Origin: Syngnathus acus
Lineage: Eukaryota; Chordata; Actinopteri; Syngnathiformes; Syngnathidae
Assembly: GCF_901709675.1 (NCBI RefSeq)
Contig: NC_051107.1
Coordinates: forward strand, 935,501-999,500
Length of the DNA stretch: 64,000 nt
Direction of reading: 5' to 3'
The notes below the pieces were generated by a model, which had not been told where the DNA came from, did not search any database, and saw only the letters and a program-made list of their open reading frames with translations. The position numbers and the translations under genes are program-made. Positions 1 through 10,942 of the stretch are shown in pieces (the stretch's first letter is position 1; the number at the start of each line of letters is the position of its first letter).

Positions 1-362
1 TCTGTGGATTTGTTTACAAGCAGAAGTTTGGAATGACGCTCTAGCACGCGTCACCATTTCCAACTTCCTGATTTTTCTGTAACGCCGCATCAGCGGAATA
101 CACACGAATCTGCTGTCCAACAAAATGAAACGATCATCTGACCGGACGGCAACTCAAATCCATCTGTCCCGCTAACTTCAAATTTGCTCGCCATGTTGCT
201 ATGGTTTTCCATTCTTACTCTCCTTGTGGAATACTTAATCCATATGTAATTAAATGTCACAGTTTTTACACGGCGGGAGATTAATAGTTGGCAAGTCGAA
301 ACAAATATTGACCAGGGGAACCTGCATTGATGTATAGCGGAGGCCCAAGGGAATGTCTACGT

Positions 363-563
363 CAGGGGTCTCAAACTCCAGTCCTCGGGGGCCGCATTCC
401 TACATGTTTTCCAAGTTTCCCTCGTTAAACACACCTGATTTAAATGATCAGTTCATCCTCACGTTCTGCAGGAGCCTGATAATTGAATCAGATGTGTTTA
501 ACGAGGGAAACTTGGAAAACATGTAGGAATGCGGCCCCCGAGGACTGGAGTTTGAGACCCCTG
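363..563. mobile_element. Short hAT-type MITE, 201 bp
   Basis: The two ends are near-perfect inverted copies of one another, starting CAGGGGTCTCAAACTCCAG and ending with its complement. The element is flanked by the exact 8-bp direct repeat GTCTACGT at 355-362 and 564-571. An 8-bp target duplication with CAG-type ends is the signature of the hAT superfamily. It has no coding capacity. A one-ended, decayed relative lies in a sortilin intron near 22069-22190. Confidence 0.9.
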
Positions 564-571
564 GTCTACGT

Positions 572-3444
572 CTTTGTTCTGTTTGATGGATATAGCAATG
601 AGACGGGAACTGCAGGAGGGTCTTTAATCTTCAAATATGACTGCGCATCAGCCATATTGCTCTTGAAGACGAGCAGCGATGTACATAAATACATCACATC
701 AATAGACGCGTCTTCTGCGATGACATAGAAATCCCGTCGGGGCCCAAGCATGAAATCATAAGTAAAGCAGGTTTACACCACCAACATTCCATGCATGAAA
801 TATTGTCGAGGTGGCAAATATGAGGATGCAGCAAGCAAATTATTATCTTAGTAGCACATAACTTTGCCTCTAACAAAAACAAACAGTTGGATCGGTTCTA
901 ATCCCTCAGATTGCAAAATTAGCTCGGGATTTCCGGGAGAAGAAGGGGAGGGGGGTTCGCGCTGAACAGATCTTGCGGCATCATTTGCAGTAATAGAATC
1001 TACTGCTAGATCAAAGTCAGGGAGCTGGAGATCACATGGTAGAGTAAAATTTAAAAACTCACCAAACAAAGCCAAACAACACCCATGTGGATCATCACAA
1101 CTGTGTTGAAGCCAAAGTATTTTTTGTTACCATGCTAACAGCACACATTGGTTTACATGTAGGGCATCATCCGCAACACATCAATATCAACGTAGTCTCC
1201 AGATAAGATCCTGAAAAAGGATCTTCATTCCCCCTCCTCCTGCTTCAATTTGCTTCCATCTGGGAAATAACGGACCGAGTAGAGAGCGCCATGATGTCAT
1301 CTAGTCGATCAATGGTGCCGCGGGGGCCGACTCGATGCGCTTTCTGCTAAACGTATTAGCGTCATACCTCAACGCAAATCTCTCGGGTTGAAAGCCAGTG
1401 TCTGCTTTCGAGCTGGTGTTGAGCGCTTCTCATAGAAGACAGTATTCGGTACAAGTGTCACTATAGCGATCACAAGCTTCCAGGCTTCAGATAAGTCAAC
1501 ACAGGCCGCGTCAATTTTTGGATCCACTTTTGTAAGAAGAGTTTCTGTCAAATTTTGGATTGTGTTTCTATGAATCTGACATCCTCACCAGCATACCCCT
1601 CCAAGCATGCCTTTTAAAGACTTCAACATTACATTGTGTCAAGTCCATGCCTCAGTAGCGCCTTCTGGAGTGTTAAAATATAATAGTAGTCAATTATCCA
1701 TCCATCCATCCATCCATCCATCCAATCACCCACCCAAACCCACCAAACCCATGCATCCAGTTTTCATCTCAGGGTGTGAGCGGACTTGGGCAGCAAATTT
1801 TGATAACTAACCAAGAAACTTGTAATAACTCAGCTACACAAGGTCAGAGCTTAAATCAACACCTTCTTTGTTTGTGAACTTCATCGACGTTTTTCTGGGC
1901 TCTATATGGTCCATGAGCTGTAACTTTCACAATCCCTGCCATGAGTATATCTGCTCACGGGCACGCAAAGGTTTAAGAGTCGGAATGATACTAGCGCTGA
2001 CCTCAGAAATCTTATGAATAAGTGATAAAGCCATCACAGGGCCAGACATCAGGGACTAGTGGGAGGATAGAATCCTTAGCATGCTCACTGCTTGTTCTTT
2101 AAAAACAATCAGATCATTTTTTTCACTTTTATCGTGCCAACTCGAATATTAACAACAATGTCAAAACCTGCATGTCAATTTTTGAGACAAGGCCAAAAAA
2201 CTGTTGAAAAGATCTAAAAAAACAAAAAGTAGCTGTATATCATGCGTTGGTGGCTTTATGTAACATGTTGTGGGCTTTAGATGCTGAAACTATGACTGGA
2301 AGCAAACCAAGGTTGAGAGTGGAACCAAAAATGCCTGACATATTACGGTAGTGCAGAGTCTATCCACATCCCAAAGTCAAATAGAGTGTCACGGCTGAAG
2401 GTATAAAAGTGGGGAGGGTGCGGGGGTCTGGTTCAGGGAATCTGGAATTTACACTGATAGAAACAGACGACAGCCATGACCTGTCAACCTGTCCTGTGTG
2501 TGTATGAGAATGAATGTGAATGTCTTTTCTTGGATCCCCAGGGGTCATAAGGGATCTTCTTTTCCTGGCTATAATGGAGAATGGGTCACACTTCGTTAAA
2601 GCTAATTACATGTCGGAGACCAATTTAGAGGTGACCTTCATGCTAACAAGTGTGACACACACACATACGCACACACAAAATCATAGTCTTATGTTAGCAT
2701 GTTAGCTTTCTATGTGGTTAGTTGTTACAGCAATTTCACTTTATTGTGTGGTAAATAAATACCAGGGTCTACTATCACAACATTCTGGCGGCAACTCGGT
2801 ATGAGAGGGAGCTTCAGTTATTTATCTAGATTAGCCGCCGAGCCACACACGCTTTCAGAAGGATTCCTTGGAGTTAGTGCTTGCTAATGTCATTTGTTCT
2901 TTTAGCAACCACATACACAGATCTCTTCGGGGTAGGTCAATAAGTGCGTCGGGCATGGGTAGGGATAGAACTCAATTGACCTACATTGCAGACATAATCA
3001 ACAATGGCCGTTTGACGAGTGTCCACACACACACACAAGTCCTTGTCACTGCACAACAAAATGTACGACAACCTAACATGCATCTGTCTCGCCGTCATAA
3101 TAGGCAGCTTGTTATTAGCCGGCTAGCCCCGCCCCCTGCCAGGCAACTCACAGAGGGCTCAAAGAGGCCCTTTTATTTGTGTGCGGTGCCAAACGAAGCT
3201 GGCACAGAGCGGGAACGGAGTGGGCGCGTGGGAAAAGCGTGGCTGCTCTCGTGATCCAACACAATGCGCTTGAAAAGCCCTGCGGACACAAAATGCGATG
3301 AGTGAAAAGTCACTTTTGTGTTTATTGCTTTGGAGAGCAATGGATGAGCTACTATATAAATGATGTCATGGCAATGCCAAAAATGTCCTAATGGTCAAAT
3401 CCAGTTATCCAGGTGAAAATATGAATATATTGGGTTCCTGTATA
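572..3444. other. No gene seen; simple repeats
   Basis: I found no exon with convincing splice sites or protein similarity. The stretch holds a (CCAT)n run at about 1696-1724 and short CA/GT runs near 2500, 2660 and 3020. A slightly GC-richer patch lies at 3120-3290. The longest open frame (2868-3254) has no recognisable domain and runs through CA repeats, so I do not call it a gene. Confidence 0.6.
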
Positions 3445-3614
3445 CCGTAATTTTCGGACTATAAGTCGCGTTTTTTTTTCATAGTTTGGGTGGGGGGGCG
3501 ACTTATACTCAGGAGCGACTTATATACATATATATGGGTTTTTTTCACTTTTTTGGGCATTTTATGGCTGGTGCGACTTATACTCCGGTGCGACTTATAG
3601 TCCGAAAATTACGG
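3445..3614. mobile_element. TA-flanked mariner/pogo-type MITE, 170 bp
   Basis: The ends are perfect inverted repeats beginning CCGTAATTTTCGGACTATAA, each flanked by TA (3443-3444 and 3615-3616). A TA target duplication is typical of the Tc1/mariner superfamily. The inside repeats the subterminal word GCGACTTATA in both orientations. It is non-coding. Two other families in this window (7461-8378 and 55982-57090) share this architecture. Confidence 0.85.
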
Positions 3615-3697
3615 TAATATCCAAACATTTGTGTCTGATTGTTCCCATCTGAGAAACTGTGCAACTGTGTTTGATCTGCATCCTCAGGTAATGATGA

Positions 3698-3908
3698 GAA
3701 AATGAAGCTTCAAATGTGCTTCATAAAATTCGTATTATGTAACTCCCCTAGATGGCAATTTCTGTTCGACACAATTTCTGTTGTACACTGACTTGCCATT
3801 TCTTAAACCATTTGCAATTTCTTAAACCCCGTATTTAAAGTAACAGTGCCATCTAGAGGAGTCAAAAAAAACAGCTGGTTTATGAAGCACATTTGAAGCT
3901 TCATTTTT
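3698..3908. repeat. Inverted-repeat element, GAAGCTTC ends
   Basis: About 28 bp containing AATGAAGCTTCAAATGTGCT at the left end recur in inverted orientation at the right end, enclosing about 150 bp of AT-rich DNA. The flanks CCTCAGGT and CCTCAGGC suggest, but do not prove, an 8-bp target duplication. A one-ended relative lies at about 9171-9240. Probably a non-autonomous DNA transposon; the family is unknown to me. Confidence 0.55.
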
Positions 3909-3912
3909 AAGT

Positions 3913-5484
3913 TGAGGACCTCAGGCTTTCCATCGGCCTAACTGATTAGCTCTCCTCTGTGAATTTCTACAGCACATTACACATAACACTGCACATAACA
4001 CTTAACATGTGATCCGTAACTTACGCAGCAAACTTACCATAAAATGTTTGGTTTCTCACAAGTAAGTCTCAAGTCATAAGCTTGAAATCTCAAGCAATTC
4101 TCAAGTCACTGTGAAAAACAATAAAATAAGACCAGTCACCAAATTTCAATCAAGATAAGTCATAAAATCTTGCTTAATCACAGCATATGTTGGCGTGATA
4201 ATCAAATATTTCATACTACAAAAAGTACATTATCCCAAAAATATTCTACCAATCTTGACTTAATCTCATTCTGTGTTGCCTTCGTCAACATCTGAGCTCT
4301 TTCCGAAGCCAAGTGGGACATGAACGAAGTTGAACATAGAGCTTATTCATCAACGTGGCTCTTACAGGGCCTTGCGATTTGGCCTTCTAACATCCTCTGG
4401 ATGACATACACAGATATGCACCAACTGTGTTTGGTTGCCTCATGGGCACTTGCTTCCTCAAACTTTTCCGAAACCATGTCAAAGCTGTCTTCTCCGAGCA
4501 AAACAACACTTGATCGAAAGGAGAAGTTGTGCTTCCTCACTGTCACCAGACAAAATATATATATATATTTAAAAAAATTAGCTACACGTGCAAGAACAAC
4601 GGACAAGTCAGATAGCAGAACTGAAAACATTTATCTCACATCTGTGCTCAATCTCTAGATCCTCTCTTGGTACTCCCCTCAATAACAACCTGATTTCTCA
4701 ACACAATTTACACCTCACCCCCCAAGGACACTCTGAGATTTTACATACTCGGATCGTCACTCAATACATTCGCTTGTGAATGCAGCGCAAGTGCGATCCT
4801 TGGGGAGAGTGGATCGTGAGTGAGTTGTCACGTGTATTATACTTGCATTAACCGCTGAAGAAGGCGAGACAAATCCAGCATGCAAATCATTCTCAAAATA
4901 ACACGCAAAAGTAATTCCTTAGACTTTTTATCGGTATATTTGACCCCCAGTGGATTTATATTGATTGCTGCACAAAATAAGCATTAAGGGCAGTGTCGAG
5001 CAATATTTCCGGTAATTAACTTGCTACGCTAGCTACGTGCGGATAGTTTTATCTCCGGCAATTGAATGGCATGCCTTAAAGAGCAATTAACTACAACAAG
5101 ATTAATTCCTCCAATAATGTTGAATAGGAGGTGGCAAGAAGTGAAGACGGATGGCAGCATTTCGGGAAAAGCAGACCTGAGATTTATCGGGTATCGACAG
5201 TTTGATCGTCAGCTTTAGGAACCGACGATTTTTTTCCAGGAAATGGAGGTTTCTTACCAAAACCTTCTTGTGTATTCAGAGATAAAGGAAAAGACAAACT
5301 AGGACCACGTTCTTAGACCACCGATTCTGCCTTCAATTGTGATATTGGGGGTGTCGTAACACGAATCCTCCTGCAGAGGGGACCAACTATTTTAGTAATC
5401 GAGTAATCGTTTCGAGTCATTTTTTAAGCTAAAGACTATCTATTTTTAGTATTTTTTATTTTATTTATTTATTTTTGATTTTTT
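3913..5484. other. No gene seen
   Basis: AT-rich sequence without supportable exons. Overlapping open frames on both strands at 4320-4658 match nothing I recognise. A short fragment of the ATTAATCGATT repeat family sits near 5385-5425. Confidence 0.5.
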
Positions 5485-6242
5485 TCTTGGTATGGCGCCG
5501 TGAGTGGCTGCCTCCCAGCAGTGTTCTCTCTTTTCCTCTTTATTTCCTTCTTTTCTCCTTTTTCTTTCTGTCTTTTTGCGATGCTGGTGCCTTCTACCGC
5601 ACCTCGGTATCTCTTCGGATCGGATTTTTTAATTTCTTTTTCTTCCTGGGACCGGGATCATCGGTTGAGCCGGCGTAACTCTACGACGGCTTCCTGCTTA
5701 TCCGGCCCTCGCCTTGCCCTTGCAGCCGCAACCCCTGTGGGGAGTCGGCTCCCTCGTGCTCGTCGGTACCAACGACTTTCGCCATGCTAGCCCCGTGGTG
5801 ACCATCTGCACGTGCCCCGGCTGGGTGCCCGGGACGCTGCTCACACGTTTGCCTGCTTTGTGATGTTTTCACCGATTCACGACCACGGTCCATTGGGCGC
5901 CGTTGAACTGGACTGCCCTTACACCTGTCGATGGACCCCGTGGAGGCTATTTTGTGTGTTTTGGGGTGTTCTCTTGTATTGGGGGTGCTGGTTGGCCGCT
6001 GTTACTTTTTTTCCTTTGTCTTTTAGCTTTGATTTGCTTTGATGGCTTTTATCTTGAGCACTTTCTGACTTTCTTTGTGGCGCCGTTGTGTGGCAGCCTT
6101 ATGAGAGTTATAGAGGGTTTGCAGCTGACGTCATCAAGCTACCCACATTAGCTTGGCGGCCATCATGGCGGTCAACTTTTCAGTGCCGGTCAACGACTCA
6201 CACACGCTTTCTTGTTATATCTGCTGCTATTTGAGCTTAAAA

Positions 6243-6420
6243 ATGCCGGATACCTGCTGTGCTGTTGGATGTAGCAATAGACGAGGCGATAAACCAAATC
6301 TTAGCTTCTATAGATTTCCGGCGAACATGAAAAAACGTGATAAATGGATCGCGGATATTCGTCGTGAACGATGGAAACCTACGATTTACACAAGGATATG
6401 CAATGAGGACTTCATATCAG
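6243..6420 (+). pseudogene. THAP zinc-finger first exon of the DNA transposon
   Basis: Starting at MPDTCC, the frame reads a THAP DNA-binding domain: a Cys-x3-Cys pair (CAVGC), the LSFYRFP block, the R..WI..IRR helix, and a final Cys in RICNEDF. It ends at a donor site, GTATGT. THAP domains use C2CH zinc ligands, and here the last ligand position (Cys-x2-His) reads Asp, so zinc binding may be lost. No downstream exon of the transposase is present within the element, so this is a fragment. An earlier in-frame ATG at 6165 would add 26 residues. Confidence 0.7.
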
Positions 6421-6783
6421 GTATGTAAACAAACTATTCACCCCTGATTTGTTTCACAAAATGTGAAATAATACAATATGGGATGATACAAATATGATTG
6501 TTGAAAATGCTGGGTGCATTTTTAGAAAGGCAGCAAGAGCAGCAAGGCAGGGAATGGGATGATTTCTTCAGTTCACCCCCCCGTTTTTATTTTGTGTTTA
6601 TTTTTTCATGATGCTTGAAACGTTATCAATGTAAATATTGAATTATATTTATTGGTTAAGTTTTCAAGCCAATCAGATGTGGCATCATGCAAAAATAAAC
6701 AAATAATAAAAATGGTAGCAACTTGAACAGACAGGTACAGTATCTGAATGATTTCACTCTATTCAGTTTTTTAATATGTCAAG

Positions 6784-7002
6784 TTATGAAATGCCATTAC
6801 AAAACAAATCGACGAGGTAATTATAAATATCTGGATATGAGCGTTCAGGCAGGTCGGCTGTTGCAAAATGCTCGGGCGATTTTAGCATGCTTCTCGGTAA
6901 AAGGTACGGATCCGTTGTGCCAACAAGGTTCAACTTCTCTCTGTGACGTTTCTTGGAGTCTTCATCCAAATGCCTAACTTCGTTGGATAGCAAATCAGCC
7001 AT
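6784..7002 (-). pseudogene. First exon of the transposon's second protein
   Basis: A 72-codon open frame starts from an ATG close to the right terminal repeat. It carries a charged region and then the block SYPDIYNYLV. I recall this block from the start of fish transposon proteins that end in a YqaJ/SWIM-type domain; this is from memory and unverified. The frame ends soon after the block, so only the first exon survives. It faces the THAP exon, so the two gene starts sit at opposite ends of the element. Confidence 0.5.
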
Positions 7003-7226
7003 AATTCGGAAGAAATCGGTGAAAACGTAGCGCAGAAATCAGACAATCCATACAAACACGTAGGAACGAGCTGACTAGTTGACCGCCAAGATGGCGGCAT
7101 AACACAAAATCACGTGATAAAACCACGTGACTGCAAAGCCTCTATTGAGTTGTGTCTTTTGTATACCCACTCTGTGGTGTGGATACTGCTGGGGCCTGAA
7201 TTTCCCCACCCCTGGGGATCAATAAA

Positions 7227-7259
<33 letters not shown>

Positions 7260-7460
7260 CCAGTCTTATGATTTCAGGCTCTTAAAGGTAAGAATTTTCT
7301 GAATTTGATAACCCTTCATAAAACCAGACTTATTTATTTTTTTGTGTTTAATCAAAGCAAACATTTAGTGTTAATAATGACAATGACATCAATCATTTTG
7401 GGATATTTCTTAACTGTAGTTTTTAAGACACTTTTACGCAAATTATGTTGGATCCGATTA

Positions 7461-8378
7461 CCGTTTTTTTCCGTGTATAATACGCAAAATTTAACTAATT
7501 TATTGTCCTAAAATCTGGGGTGCGCATTATACATGGGTACAATTTTTTTTTTTTTTTTTTTTTTTAATTTAATTTTTTTTTTTTTTTTTTTAAGAAAATC
7601 ATGGTACTGGTACGAGTATTGATTTATGTATTGTTCTCTTCCTGTCATGTTGTGAAAGAATGTGGGTTGAATAAATACCGAAAGAACAATAGTGTGTTTG
7701 TACTGTGCTCTGGTCATTTCGTCAAGAAGGGATAATAGTCCTCTTCTCTTCTTGACTGACAATGAATGTGATAGTTTAATACAATCAGCAAATAACAAAA
7801 TGCGTATTACAGGTAATATTTTATTTCACAACACTTTGCCTTGTTCCTTTCGTCTCTGCTGTTCACTTCAAACACGCTCCATACGAACGCAATGCTCTCG
7901 TATCAGACGCTTGCTCGATCACCTGCTCGTTTGCTGTCACAATGTACCCTACACAAATCCGAAACATTTGTTGCGGCTCCGAGTCACGACGAGGGGCAAG
8001 TTTTGGTTTCCAAGGGTGTTTTTATTCCTCTTCAACGTCTCTCCCATACAGAGCCGCCTTTTCACATGTCCGCACGTCACTTTCCTCTCTTTTCATCTGA
8101 TCGCGGTGGTGCCTTTACGGGCAGTCGGAGAAATCAACGCCAACAAAAAAAATACATCCAGCCTAGTTAAGACCATACCAAAGACTATAAAAATGGGACC
8201 CATTGCCTCCCTGCGTGTGTGACGATCATTGGGACTTAAAAAAAAAAAGAAAAAAAAAACAAAAAAAAAAAAAATTGGGTGCGTATTATACATGGGTACA
8301 GGCTTTTTTCCAGCATCAACATGCCATTGTTAGGGTGCGTATTATACATGGGGGCGTATTATACACGGAAAAAAACGG
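7461..8378. mobile_element. TA-flanked mariner/pogo-type element, 918 bp
   Basis: The ends are perfect 24-bp inverted repeats beginning CCGTTTTTTTCCGTGTATAA, each flanked by TA (7459-7460 and 8379-8380). The subterminal word GCGTATTATACATGGG recurs in both orientations near each end. It contains long A and T runs (about 7541-7595 and 8238-8275) and no transposase domain, so it is non-autonomous. Confidence 0.85.
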
Positions 8379-8380
8379 TA

Positions 8381-10610
8381 TTTTATTTATGGAATAATTG
8401 ATTAAATAATCGCTTCTAAAAAATCTTTGATAGTGACAAATAACATCACTTAAAAACAAACAAGCACATTGAAGCCTGAAACTTTTTGGAGGTTTGTATT
8501 CATTACAACAGTCATTTGGACCTGAAACTTTCTTTCTAAAAAAATGACACATTATTAATGTAGGGATTTAAATTTAAGGGATTTACATTTCAGTACTTGA
8601 CAAAGGGATACGACTTTATTAATCAATTGATCATTTAAAAAGAGTGGATTCTTTCGCCTTCATTAAACACTTGTGAAAATGGACACCATCCAATAAAATA
8701 AGTCACTGCAAAACTGCTTGCCGTCCTGTCTTGTATGCTATAATTATCAGCTTACTGGTGTGCAATACCAGAGATGCCAGATATCTGAGAAAATGACAGG
8801 CTTGAATACAATACGGCATATTAAAAGTAAATAGAGACGTCTTGTTTCTTTTGCCTTGTGGTGCCCGGCCTTTCTAGAAGAGCCGTGGGTGGGCGCTTTG
8901 TCTTCTTTACTTACCATACTGCTACTGTGTCTAGTAGACCCTGCATTGACAATGACAAAGGATATTCCAAAAGACGGTTTTGGATAAGAATCTGCTTAGT
9001 GATTCTGATGCTGTTACGTGGTTGTTGCCTTGACTGAGGAACAAAGTGTTTGTGCTTGTATGCCGTTGAGTATGCTAGAATTATCAGTCCACTGACAACA
9101 CTGATGCCAGATATGTGAAACAACCACAGGCATCAATATAAAGTGGCACATTAAAGTTAAATATAATAGTGATGGTAAAATGAAGCTTCAAATTTGCTTC
9201 ATGAAACAGTTGTATTATTGAGTCCTCTAGATCAGAAGTCCCTAACTTTTTTAGCACCATGGCTTGGTATGCAGTGCGCAATTTATTATTTTGGATAATA
9301 AGCTAGGTTTCAATAGCTGTCTAGTATACTCCAATTATCAGCTCGCTGATGCACATCGCTGGAGCGTGACAATAGATAGCTAAAAAATCAGAGGTTTTAT
9401 TATGAGGAGGCATACGCAAGGTAATGATCGATGATTCGCCCCGTTTGGACCGGCTGCGGGGGCGTCATCCTTGTGTTGAATATTACTCGCATGGTTCCAG
9501 CCCAGTTGCTTGTGTTTGCTCCATCCATAATGAGATTTACTCTTGATTGAATTTGAGGATTTCTCGCGGAGGCCGTCTCGGCCTACAGCCGAATGAAGCT
9601 GCTCAGAGAAAAGGGCTTGGGTGGTAGCCGAGCAGTTTCAGGTTGCAGCACAGCTCACGTAACACATTTGTTATGAGGGGTGGTTATATTGTGTGCAGGA
9701 ACAGAGGTGTGTGTGTGCACAAAGATTAAAAACAAATAAAAATGAAGGTCAGGCATTCAGAAACAGGTTTTGACAATCCCCGACAAAACATCTAGCTAAT
9801 ATTCTTAACACAACTCCACACCCACTGACATATTTTATGCTCACTGTGTTGTTTTGCCACAAGCCACGCCCCCTTCCTCAGATCACCTGCTGTCAGAGGA
9901 TTCTCATTGGTAAACTTTGTCTGAGATGGCGACACCCTCTAAAAGTTCACTGACCTCTATGTTTACAAACTATTGACGCATATGAGCGCACATGAACAAT
10001 TTTGGTTGAGAATTTGTTGAAAATTTGTTGAAATCTTTTTGTGTTACGACTCAAACCCGTGCTAAGTTTCTTTATTGTTATTATCAGAATGCCAAATTTG
10101 CCAAATATTTTTCCTCTCCCGAAGCCACTTTCATTTGGCAGCATAAAATTAGGTAGACATGATTATCAAAAGTAGACCCACAAAAATCTCAAGACGCCAT
10201 GCCTGAAAAGACACTTAAAGTCTGTTTAGTTTCAAGCAGCTAATTTGACCGTGAGCCCCCAAAGCCAGTTTCATGTAGCAACAGGAAACCTAGTTGGCAT
10301 GTCTATCATGTGTAGACCCACAAAAGAATCCTCAGGAATTGAAGCCGCAAAAGAAGCTGGAGGTCAGCCATTTTGCTTTGAATTGGCAACTTGAGGGAGC
10401 AGTTTGACCATTGTGCTTTGCAGAGAATTTGTCCGATTGCTACCAGATTTGAACGATACATATCAGACAGATTTGCAGCTAGATAACCGTTTTCATTTTT
10501 GTGATTGTGTGTGGGTGGAACACGATAACATAATTAACCAGATTTTGGCTAAGTTCCTAAGACTACACCTCCTGACACTGTATAGGTGCAATAACAGTCA
10601 TACATATACA
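8381..10610. other. No gene seen; decayed repeats
   Basis: No exon can be supported. From about 10090 to 10450 a decayed dispersed repeat appears with the word GTAGACCCACAAAA twice. A related copy in opposite orientation lies in a fam3c intron near 15750-16100. Confidence 0.5.
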
Positions 10611-10942
10611 CAGTGATCCCTCGCTACTTCACGTTTCGTTTATCGCGGCTTCACTACATCGCGGATTTTTTTTCCAAATTAGAAAAAACATTTAAAAGTC
10701 AAAATAAAACTTCTAAATTGAGGAAACATGTATCTAACTTTTAGGACAATGTAGTATTGCTCCAAATGTTTGTTTACATTCATTTAGAAGTCCGTTTTCG
10801 CGTTAGCACGATCGCGAATTAGCATCTTTCCGCTAACTCGTTAGCCTGCCCAGTACTTCTTGTTGGTGACCGTATTTCGCGGATTTCATTTATCGCGGGT
10901 GGTTTTTGGAACCAATTGTCCGCGATAAACGAGGGATTACTG
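10611..10942. mobile_element. Tc1/pogo-type MITE, 332 bp
   Basis: The left end begins CAGTGATCCCTCGCTAC and the right end is the complement of CAGTAATCCCTCGTTTATCG, with TA nearby on both sides. The word TTTATCGCGG recurs inside. It has no coding capacity. The two ends have diverged, so this is an older copy. Confidence 0.7.

Larger units (their letters stand above)
6112..7143. mobile_element. Internally deleted two-gene DNA transposon (ISL2EU/Harbinger-like)
   Basis: The two ends are inverted copies over about 70 bp. They start AGAGGGTTTGCAG on the left and AGAGGCTTTGCAG on the right, and extend inward to a shared GCGGTCAAC block. The flanks are AT on both sides, fitting a 2-bp target duplication. 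Inside are two convergent first exons: a THAP-domain exon on plus and an unrelated exon on minus. Two-gene DNA transposons with THAP transposases are known in fish (ISL2EU type). The family name is an inference; the termini and exons are seen directly. Confidence 0.65.
5489..7259 (+). mobile_element. Probable internally deleted LINE, split by a DNA transposon
   Basis: The left part (5489-6111) is a GC-rich, pyrimidine-rich segment resembling a retroelement 5-prime region. The right part (7146-7259) ends in a short 3-prime tail with AATAAA followed by (AATC)n at about 7228-7259, as in fish L2/CR1-type LINEs. No reverse transcriptase frame lies between them. The insertion at 6112-7143 separates the two parts. 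That both belong to one element is an inference from their adjacency. Confidence 0.35.

Noticed and set aside
1696-1724. (CCAT)n run as the tail of a SINE
   Set aside because: No A-box, B-box or SINE body is attached. It is a plain microsatellite here.
2868-3254. 128-codon open frame
   Set aside because: It crosses a CA repeat, has no domain and no splice context.
4320-4658. Overlapping open frames of 112 and 95 codons on opposite strands
   Set aside because: No recognisable motif. They may be a decayed transposon, but nothing supports a gene.
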